5,493 nt of DNA, taken from Pseudopedobacter sp. (lineage in GTDB: Bacteria > Bacteroidota > Bacteroidia > Sphingobacteriales > Sphingobacteriaceae). The stretch lies in NCBI GenBank assembly GCA_014378285.1, contig JACMNZ010000071.1:1-5493 (forward strand). The letters run 5' to 3'. The notes beneath the pieces are model-generated. The model was not told the origin of the DNA. It searched no databases and was given only the letters and a program-made list of their open reading frames with translations. Numbering within the stretch: the first letter of the stretch is position 1; each line of letters starts with the position of its first letter. Below, piece by piece: positions 1 through 4,542 of the stretch. Made by a program: the position numbers and the translations under genes.

Positions 1-1107
1 CGACTCGCTTATCTTTTCACGGCTCAATTCTATGGTGGCAACAGAATCTTTAAGACTTTTATTACTAATATCCAGCGCTGATAGTAATTTCTTTAGTTCG
101 GTAATCTCATAAAAACTCACGATAGCACCATCTGTATTGCCTGTATTTCTCCTTAAGTAAGGCATAGTCATTACCTGATAAACTTTCCCGTCAGAAGATT
201 CCGCTTCTTTTACAATAATGTTCCCATCCTTCATTACCTGTTTAATATCAGAAACAAGCGTTTTTAGCTTTATATTAGTGGTGATATGCGCTATGGGTCT
301 GCCTATATCGCTTTCCCGAAGATTGATATGCTTAACTGCGCCAGGCGAATATCTTTTTAGCAACAAATTATGGTTAACAAACAATTGCCCATTGGTATTG
401 CTCCTAAAATAATTATTAAGGTCATCGTTAGATTCCATCAGCTCGGCATTTGTTTGATGTTGTTCTTTGTTGATGGTTTGTAATTCTTCGTTAACAGATT
501 GTAGCTCTTCATTAGAACTATGCATTTCCTCATTAGCAGATTGAAGTTCTTCATTAAAGGATTGGATATTCTCATTGGAAGAATTGATCAATTCATAGGC
601 CTCTGTTAGGTTGCTTTTAGCTTCGGCAAGTTCTTGTTCTAAGCTATTTAAGTAACCCAAGCTTAATTTTTTAAAATCTACAGACGCAGACAGAGAATTG
701 CTCTTAGACTTTCTATTGTTGGTACTAAAAAGTATAAGCAATTGTTTTTCTGTAGAACTATCATTAAAAATTGGACTGATTACAATGTTTACTGAATTTT
801 TATCTGTAAAACCGTTACCTTCAAAATTCAAACTATCCAATGTTACTTTTTGATGTGATTTTAGTGCTTTGTGAGCTGCTGCCTTAACAATTATAGCTAC
901 TTCATTTTGCAATAATGCCGTAAGTTGAAAATTAAAGTTTTCCTTTTTAAGATAGATGGCCGTATCTCCAAATGATTTAACTACTGTAAGGTACTGGTTT
1001 GTGCAAACACCAGTCAACCCTGCAGCTTCTAGTAAGGCTGTTTGCTCATCATAAGAAGATATGGATATAAGTGATGTTGCTTCAGTTGCTATTTTATCGT
1101 GTTTCAC
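1..1107 (-). CDS. CheB/CheR-type PAS sensor protein, lacking the N-terminal CheB and CheR domains; 3' end outside window
   Basis: Reading from a GTG at 1107 leftwards gives 369 open codons that run off the window. Residues about 10-85 (LLEAAGL, SFGDTAIYL, then a helix ending AAAHKALKSHQKV) match the linker that follows the CheR methyltransferase in CheB-CheR-PAS sensors. Residues about 150-235 form a coiled coil with the repeated NEELQS/NEELQT units typical of that family. Residues about 235-350 form its characteristic PAS domain (LFVNHNLLLKRYSPGA, then SDIGRPIAHI). A second coil follows at the edge, so a kinase or further PAS domain may lie beyond it. An in-frame TAA at 1126-1128 precludes extension, no ATG occurs near the start, and no clear ribosome-binding site precedes the GTG. 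Roughly the first several hundred residues of the family are therefore missing. It may be a 5'-truncated remnant or a stand-alone cytoplasmic sensor. The family call is firm; the start and functionality are not. Confidence 0.82.
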   Translation of the reverse strand, partial: MKHDKIATEATSLISISSYDEQTALLEAAGLTGVCTNQYLTVVKSFGDTAIYLKKENFNFQLTALLQNEVAIIVKAAAHKALKSHQKVTLDSLNFEGNGFTDKNSVNIVISPIFNDSSTEKQLLILFSTNNRKSKSNSLSASVDFKKLSLGYLNSLEQELAEAKSNLTEAYELINSSNENIQSFNEELQSANEEMHSSNEELQSVNEELQTINKEQHQTNAELMESNDDLNNYFRSNTNGQLFVNHNLLLKRYSPGAVKHINLRESDIGRPIAHITTNIKLKTLVSDIKQVMKDGNIIVKEAESSDGKVYQVMTMPYLRRNTGNTDGAIVSFYEITELKKLLSALDISNKSLKDSVATIELSREKISES

Positions 1108-1237
1108 TAAGGTTGATTTTGATTTTTAATTACTTTCTTATTTAATAAATTAAAAAGAACAGATCAAATTTTATAAATATAACATTTATTGTTTATTAAA
1201 TGGATTTAATAAATTAGTGGAATGATTGATAAAGAGC

Positions 1238-1690
1238 ATGCTTTGCCTGTATTTTATTGCGTTGGTATATTTGAATATATACAGGCAAATCAAAAAGGAT
1301 AAATTCAAAAATAAATACAGAATTCCGTCTGCCCTCCTGCAATTGTAGGATTGTAATGCAAATGATGTGTGTTTTATTGCCATTTATATACCTAATGAAA
1401 AACATCTTTTTGCTGAAATATTACCGGCAAAAGAATTGGGGATTTCCACAATGCAATTGTATGAATTGAGACAATTGGCAGAAAAATATTAGATGGAAAT
1501 TATAAACGATTTTTCGTTTATAGAATTGTTTAATTTTGTGGTGATGACCAATCATACCCACTGTATTTTATTATTGATAAACAGATTGTGATAGCAACTA
1601 AAGGGGTTATTGCCAAGCAAAGCCATTTTTATGATTGTATGATTTGTGATGCCAAATATTAGATCGATAAAAAGTCTTACAGTTGTTTTA
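1238..1690 (+). pseudogene. degenerate REP-associated tyrosine transposase (RAYT, IS200-like Y1/HUH family)
   Basis: Translation of one frame from 1262 to 1588 shows the family signature in order: NKYRIPSALLQL (1310-1345), CFIAIYIPNEKHLFAEI (1370-1420), MQLYELRQLAEKY (1451-1489), IELFNFVVMTNHTHCILLL (about 1520-1576). NHTH is the HUH metal-binding motif. The frame is broken by TAG at 1346 and TAG at 1490. From memory of the family, both positions are normally tryptophan (RLQxWDY and AEKYWxEI), so each is explained by TGG to TAG. A TGA follows at 1589. The C-terminal part resumes in another frame at about 1609 (AKQSHFYDCMICDAKY, matching the WQxRFYDHIIR region) and hits a TAG at 1660. The stretch between the HUH motif and this tail, about 50-70 residues in intact relatives, is deleted. 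The 5' end is uncertain; ATG 1238 is the nearest upstream candidate. It cannot make a functional transposase. Confidence 0.8.
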
Positions 1691-1691
1691 T

Positions 1692-1719
1692 AAGACAGGC
1701 TCTTAAACCTGCCTTTTTT
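1692..1719 (+). terminator. hairpin plus T-run between transposase remnant and azurin gene
   Basis: AAGACAGG (1692-1699) pairs with CCTGCCTT (1708-1715) around an 8-base loop, with one A-C mismatch on the plus-strand transcript, followed by Ts to 1719. Read on the minus strand the mismatch becomes a G-U pair and the stem is continuous, so it could also act on azurin transcripts, which end about 45 bp away. On the minus strand the sequence after the stem is only partly T-rich. It may alternatively be a leftover REP-type palindrome of the RAYT element. Confidence 0.5.
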
Positions 1720-1763
1720 CACTAATTCTTGCAAAAATTAAGACTTTTGCTAAAGTTATACTA

Positions 1764-2312
1764 CTACTCAACAATAATTTTACCTCGCATGCTTCCATAA
1801 TGTCCCGGAAAGCTGCAAATGAAATCGTAATAACCTTCGTCTTTGATGATGAACGTAATTTCATCACTTTCGCCTGGCCCAATAAGCTTTGTATGGGCTA
1901 TCACAGCATCTTTTAATGAAATAGGAATATAATCGTTATCCCTTGCCTTCATAGCTTCACCTGCAAAATTGGTAATATCTGTGCCAGCCTTTAATAAAAC
2001 AAAGTTATGACCCATAGAATTTTTTGGCATTTTCCCAATATTAGTCATCTTAAGGGTTACTTTTTCTCCAGCTTTAACCTTAAATAAAGTATCGCTGTAC
2101 TGCATACGGTCGTTACCGGTGAGTACAATTTGGTTAATTATTTTTTCTGATTCTATTGCTGGGTTATTCATGGTTGTTGCAGCAGTTGGTTTATCTGTTG
2201 CTTTAGCCAGTTGGGCGGTATCCGAAGTAGATTGGACAGTACTCTTATCGTTACCCCCGCAAGAAGCCAACAATAGTGAAAAAGCAGTAACGGTTAATAT
2301 TAAATATTTCAT
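1764..2312 (-). CDS. azurin-like blue (type 1) copper lipoprotein
   Basis: This 182-residue protein starts at the ATG at 2312. An in-frame ATG at 2366 would put 18 unsuitable residues before the signal peptide. From 2312 the product begins MKYLILTVTAFSLLLASCGG, a classic lipoprotein signal with lipobox LASC and acylated Cys18. Residues 19-55 are a low-complexity Ser/Thr/Ala/Lys tether. Residues 56-182 form a cupredoxin fold of the azurin family. Visible copper ligands are Gly101-His102 in MGHNFVLL, then Cys166, His171 and Met175 in the CSFPGHYGSM segment. This is the complete azurin set (Cys-x4-His-x3-Met). Azurins carry single electrons between respiratory or denitrifying redox partners; here the protein should be membrane-tethered, facing the periplasm. 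An A-rich tract about 8-15 bases upstream serves as the likely ribosome-binding region. It is separated from the small-gene pair upstream by 375 bp, so it probably has its own promoter. The partner is unknown. Confidence 0.93.
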   Translation of the reverse strand: MKYLILTVTAFSLLLASCGGNDKSTVQSTSDTAQLAKATDKPTAATTMNNPAIESEKIINQIVLTGNDRMQYSDTLFKVKAGEKVTLKMTNIGKMPKNSMGHNFVLLKAGTDITNFAGEAMKARDNDYIPISLKDAVIAHTKLIGPGESDEITFIIKDEGYYDFICSFPGHYGSMRGKIIVE

Positions 2313-2687
2313 GATGTATCTTTTTTTAAATATAATTTCTGAAACAGCTAAAATTATTATAATCATTCATAGTTTGCTACTTTATTTATCAATCAATATT
2401 AATTTGAAATTGGTTCTTAACTTTACCAACTCAAAACATATTACGGATACAAAACTAACTGCCATACAGGCTAATAATTTGGTCTGATTAAGTTTTTTAA
2501 ACTCAAAGAAAGTGGGGAGAGGAAAACTAATATTAATGCTCCGTTAATAGCCACCGCAATAGAGATAATTAACAAAATGAGGTTATTTTATAACAGACAG
2601 CAATGAAAATATAATATTAAAAAACATAAAGTGTAAATTATGATTTGGTTCTGATTTTTAAAAGCTCGTTTTAGTTTTTTTGGATTG
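2313..2687. other. 375-bp intergenic region upstream of the azurin gene
   Basis: This region is very AT-rich. It must contain the azurin promoter on the minus strand, but I see no convincing Bacteroidota -33/-7 pair (TTG and TAnnTTTG); TAATTTTA near 2353-2360 is the nearest -7-like sequence. On the minus strand a hydrophobic open stretch starting at a TTG (2575-2471, 34 residues, core SIAVAINGALILVFL) could be a tiny membrane peptide or a gene remnant, but it has no ATG and no family I recognise. No clear hairpin terminator follows the gene ending at 2688. Confidence 0.4.
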
Positions 2688-2942
2688 TTAAGTTGACTTT
2701 TTTTGAATCAACTTTTTATCTACAATTTTGAAATGTTCTTCAATAAAAAACGGTTTATTATCGTGATTCCATTCTAAGGAAGCCGTCCATTCGCCATCGG
2801 TTAAACCTTGGATGTTAATTTTGACCGTGAAGTCTTCATCACTTTTAAAGTCTAGCATTTTCACTTTATTTTCTGTCAGTTTCTCCCTAAGCTGAACCTT
2901 CCCCTGTACATGATGTGAGAATTGAATTATTAAATCTTCCAT
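2688..2942 (-). CDS. small FixH-like soluble protein, paralog 1 of a tandem pair
   Basis: This 84-residue protein has no signal peptide or membrane segment. It has two parts. Residues 1-18 carry the segment QFSHHVQGKVQ with a His10-His11 pair. Residues 28-75 look like alternating beta strands, with DFTVKINIQGLTDGEW, SLEW and FFIEEHFKIV. The pattern L.DG.W.A.LEW..D...F..E..F.I resembles the C-terminal periplasmic beta domain of FixH-type proteins, which are tied to cbb3 oxidase maturation, but the FixH membrane anchor is absent. That resemblance is by eye and weak; otherwise I do not recognise the family. About 50 of 80 aligned residues match the neighbour at 3041-3286, including the first segment almost unchanged. 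The genes are 98 bp apart on the same strand and this is the downstream copy. The leader GATAAGATATCATT before the ATG is shared with the sister gene. Confidence 0.75.
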   Translation of the reverse strand: MEDLIIQFSHHVQGKVQLREKLTENKVKMLDFKSDEDFTVKINIQGLTDGEWTASLEWNHDNKPFFIEEHFKIVDKKLIQKKST

Positions 2943-3040
2943 AATGATATCTTATCTATACAACTATAATAAATAAAAATACGGTTAAAATGGGTTAATA
3001 TCAATTTAAGAAATTCACTAATAAGTGCTTTTTAACAATT

Positions 3041-3286
3041 TTATTCAATACATTCTTTATCTACAATTTTGAAGTGTCTTTTAAGTAAAAAAAACTGATT
3101 ATCATTTTCCCATTCTAAAAAGGCCGTCCAGTTTCCGTCATTCAAATTATTTATTTCAATATCAACCGAAAAATCCTCATTGCTGCTAAAGTTTAACATT
3201 TTTACTTTTTTCTCCGTCTGCTGCTTATTCCTAATCTGAACTTTACCTTGCACATGATGAGAAAATTGAATTTTTAAGCCTTTCAT
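3041..3286 (-). CDS. small FixH-like soluble protein, paralog 2 of a tandem pair
   Basis: This 81-residue protein is the first gene of the pair in transcription order. It has the same plan as its neighbour: IQFSHHVQGKVQ at residues 6-17 with His10-His11, a charged linker (NKQQTEKKVKML), then a beta-rich part with the conserved tryptophans Trp53 and Trp59 in DGNWTAFLEW and the ending HFKIVDK. No signal peptide, cysteine pair or membrane segment is present; the single Cys79 near the C-terminus is not shared by the paralog. The W-x-A-x-LEW strand pattern recalls the FixH C-terminal domain, which is only a weak, by-eye similarity. Retention of the histidine pair in both copies suggests a functional role, perhaps metal or ligand binding, but this is inference. 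A Crp/Fnr-like dyad at 3335-3351 lies about 50 bp upstream of the ATG. Confidence 0.75.
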   Translation of the reverse strand: MKGLKIQFSHHVQGKVQIRNKQQTEKKVKMLNFSSNEDFSVDIEINNLNDGNWTAFLEWENDNQFFLLKRHFKIVDKECIE

Positions 3287-3334
3287 AACGATGTCTTATT
3301 TTTATTCAAATTTGGATGTAATACAGCATTTAAA

Positions 3335-3351
3335 TAATGACCAAGATCACA
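3335..3351 (-). promoter_or_regulatory. Crp/Fnr-like dyad upstream of the small FixH-like gene pair
   Basis: On the minus strand the sequence reads TGTGATCTTGGTCATTA: a perfect left half TGTGA, six spacer bases, then TCA in the right half. The core TGA-N6-TCA spans 3338-3349, centred 57 bp from the ATG at 3286, a plausible place for an activator site. About two TGA-N6-TCA cores are expected by chance in a window of this composition, so position rather than sequence makes it credible. Confidence 0.4.
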
Positions 3352-3376
3352 GGTTTTATTGATGTGAAGTTAATTT

Positions 3377-3460
3377 TTAAAATATCTTAATATAACCTGC
3401 TTTTTCTATTTCCGATGCTTGTCCGGTTACAAATAATACTTTTTTCTCTAATTTTTTCAT
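3377..3460 (-). pseudogene. possible N-terminal remnant of a short-chain dehydrogenase (27 codons)
   Basis: From ATG 3460 the minus strand reads MKKLEKKVLFVTGQASEIEK, then seven more residues and TAA at 3377-3379. Ungapped against the usual SDR beginning LENKVALVTGASSGIGKA, about 12 of 18 residues agree, including KV and VTG. Two of the glycines of the TGxxxGIG nucleotide-binding motif are glutamate here. The rest of an SDR (about 250 residues with the YxxxK site) is absent. The open frame extends about 23 codons upstream of the ATG (HVLNRILELDI and on, ending YRKNQ), which does not look like an SDR. Chance similarity, or a fragment of another Rossmann-like or receiver protein, cannot be excluded. 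Confidence 0.35.
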
Positions 3461-3678
3461 TTGATTTTTTCTGTAGGTTTCTAACTCGACAACACAAATA
3501 TCCAATTCAAGAATACGGTTAAGGACGTGTTAATTGGGCAAAAAGAATGAGGCTTATCACTAAATTGGTAATTTTTTTTATAATTGGACCGTATGAACTA
3601 ATTCACCTTTTTAAATAAAAAGAGATTTTTAAATGCTCTTACCACCAGCAATAAAAATATTTCAACTTCCTTTATTAA

Positions 3679-3690
3679 TGATATACATCA
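3679..3690. promoter_or_regulatory. Fnr-like dyad, distal copy
   Basis: TGATATACATCA fits TGAT-N4-ATCA, the core of the Fnr/Crp-family operator TTGAT-N4-ATCAA. The base after it is A, giving ATCAA on the right. Its start lies 22 bp from the start of the second copy, placing both on the same helical face, 150-160 bp before the SHOCT gene. Confidence 0.5.
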
Positions 3691-3700
3691 ACCTTTAACC

Positions 3701-3712
3701 TGATTTGCATCA
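3701..3712. promoter_or_regulatory. Fnr-like dyad, proximal copy
   Basis: TGATTTGCATCA is again TGAT-N4-ATCA, sharing the form TGATnnnCATCA with the upstream copy. If an activator bound here at about -41, transcription would start near 3748, leaving a leader of roughly 90 bases that contains the palindromes at 3764-3790. Fewer than one such exact core is expected by chance in this window, so two within 34 bp is notable. Confidence 0.5.
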
Positions 3713-3763
3713 CTCTTTTTTAAATAAGTTAAATCCACCTTTATTGTATTAAAATCTCATTAG

Positions 3764-3790
3764 TTCAATGGTGATTTCATTGAAATCATC
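3764..3790 (+). promoter_or_regulatory. overlapping palindromes in the leader of the SHOCT operon
   Basis: Two inverted repeats share bases. TTCAATG (3764-3770) pairs with CATTGAA (3778-3784) across a 7-base loop. TGATTTCA (3772-3779) is the exact inverse of TGAAATCA (3781-3788) around a single T, and GU/GC pairs extend it to 3790. As DNA the second is a 17-bp operator-like dyad; as RNA only the first has a sensible loop. The function is unknown. Confidence 0.35.
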
Positions 3791-3839
3791 TTTCTAATCG
3801 ATCTCAGAAAAAAATTCATTTATAATTAATATTAAAATC

Positions 3840-4055
3840 ATGATGTACAACGGTTATCAATTTTGGGGAATGGACATGATCTGGTGGTTTCTCTGGATTG
3901 TTTGGATTCTCTGGATTTTTGCTACACCTTACAAAATCCCCGGGCAACGTAGCGCAAAAGATTCTCCATTAAACTTGTTGAAAAAGCGCTTTGCCGCAGG
4001 AGAAATCAACAAAGAAGAGTACGAGGAATCTAAACTTATTTTAGGTAAAGATTAG
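3840..4055 (+). CDS. small SHOCT-domain membrane protein
   Basis: This protein has 71 residues. Residues 1-12 are a short aromatic N-terminus, and residues about 13-29 are a single tryptophan-rich membrane helix (IWWFLWIVWILWIF). After a short basic/proline linker, residues 42-69 form a SHOCT motif (short C-terminal domain, PF09851): SPLNLLKKRFAAGEINKEEY followed by EESKLIL. SHOCT units occur at the C-terminus of many unrelated small membrane proteins and are thought to mediate oligomerisation; no enzyme activity is implied. Two ATGs in tandem (3840 and 3843) are equally possible starts; no strong ribosome-binding site is visible. The stop is one base before the next ATG, so the two are almost certainly co-transcribed and translationally coupled. 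The Fnr-like dyads and palindromes upstream suggest regulated expression. Confidence 0.88.
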   Translation: MMYNGYQFWGMDMIWWFLWIVWILWIFATPYKIPGQRSAKDSPLNLLKKRFAAGEINKEEYEESKLILGKD

Positions 4056-4056
4056 C

Positions 4057-4449
4057 ATGAGTATTTCTTTACAATTGGGATGGCTTTTTATTTTAGCAAT
4101 TCCGATCGCCTGTATAGCTTGGACGGTTACTCATGAAGAAGTTTTCCGAGAGCCAAGGGAATATTTTACCAAGCGAAGCCGTGAAGGTAAAACCATATTA
4201 GAAAGAAAATTTTTTTACCTTTTTACTTGTGAATACTGTTTTAGTCATTACGTGACCATTTTGGTGTTGATTTTTTCTGGCTTTCATTTATTGTTTTTTG
4301 ATTGGCGTGGCTATATAATTGCTGGTTTTTCTTTAGTGTGGATAGCCAATATCTATATGGGATTGTTTGCACTCATCAGGGCTGAACTAAAAAAAGATAA
4401 TACTGAAATTAAGGAAATGGATGAAAGGTCTAAGCTAAAACCAAAATAA
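4057..4449 (+). CDS. three-helix membrane protein with CxxCxxH motif, DUF1360-like
   Basis: This protein has 130 residues. Predicted membrane helices by hydrophobicity are residues 7-23, 65-81 and 85-106, followed by a charged, Lys/Glu-rich cytoplasmic tail (107-130). Between helices 1 and 2 is a basic, amphipathic loop (REPREYFTKRSREGKTILER) ending in TCEYCFSHYV, where Cys58, Cys61 and His64 sit at the membrane entrance of helix 2. A Cys-x2-Cys followed by a polar/aromatic residue at the start of a membrane helix is the hallmark of DUF1360-type proteins (FTCPYCxxxW); the assignment is by motif and layout only. The cysteine pair could bind metal or undergo redox change, which is inference. 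It follows the SHOCT gene with a single intervening base, the likely second gene of that operon; the Usp gene begins 93 bp later. Confidence 0.8.
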   Translation: MSISLQLGWLFILAIPIACIAWTVTHEEVFREPREYFTKRSREGKTILERKFFYLFTCEYCFSHYVTILVLIFSGFHLLFFDWRGYIIAGFSLVWIANIYMGLFALIRAELKKDNTEIKEMDERSKLKPK

Positions 4450-4542
4450 GACATAGGAATAAAAAGAAGCTGTTGAAAATGAAGTTATAAGAAATACTAT
4501 TTTTAAAGAAATAAAGCACAAATAATATCAATCAAGATCTAT

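Larger units (their letters stand above)
2688..3303 (-). repeat. diverged tandem gene duplication (two copies of the small FixH-like gene)
   Basis: The copies are 2688-2960 and 3041-3303, both on the minus strand. Similarity covers the whole coding region and extends into the leader: ATAAGATATCATT before one ATG and ATAAGACATCGTT before the other. Protein identity is about 60-65 percent by hand count. The most conserved part is the N-terminal IQFSHHVQGKVQ block, followed by KVKML, EDF, W-T-A-x-LEW and HFKIVDK. The 98-bp spacer (2943-3040) shows no gene. Confidence 0.75.
3461..3839. other. 379-bp intergenic region with regulatory-looking repeats
   Basis: No convincing gene is present. The left part (3461-3530) is an open minus-strand frame without a start, continuous with the dehydrogenase-like remnant. 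The right part (3679-3790) contains two Fnr-like dyads and a pair of overlapping palindromes, described separately, all upstream of the plus-strand operon that begins at 3840. A further TGA-N6-TCA at 3549-3560 is weak. No confident -33/-7 promoter pair was found. Confidence 0.5.

Noticed and set aside
218..412. 64-codon plus-strand open frame
   Set aside because: It is antisense to the PAS domain of the sensor gene.
1186..1405. Two overlapping minus-strand open frames of 63-65 codons
   Set aside because: They are antisense to the RAYT pseudogene, whose family signature is on the plus strand; no family features are seen in them.
1346..1492. TAG recoding or suppression instead of pseudogenisation in the transposase
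   Set aside because: The deletion, the frame change and extra TGA/TAG stops downstream show the gene is broken whatever TAG means; the intact genes here give no sign of an altered code.
1552..1734. 60-codon minus-strand open frame
   Set aside because: It is antisense to the HUH and tail parts of the transposase remnant and has no independent support.
2313..2366. Upstream ATG start for azurin at 2366
   Set aside because: It would add 18 residues (MIIIILAVSEIIFKKRYI) before a complete lipoprotein signal peptide; the start at 2312 fits the lipobox distance.
2119..2487. 122-codon plus-strand open frame
   Set aside because: It overlaps the azurin signal peptide and tether in antisense, has no recognisable domain, and its second half is AT-rich intergenic translation.
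3549..3560. TGAGGCTTATCA as a further Crp/Fnr site
   Set aside because: It matches only TGA-N6-TCA, which is expected about twice by chance in this window, and is not close to a start codon.
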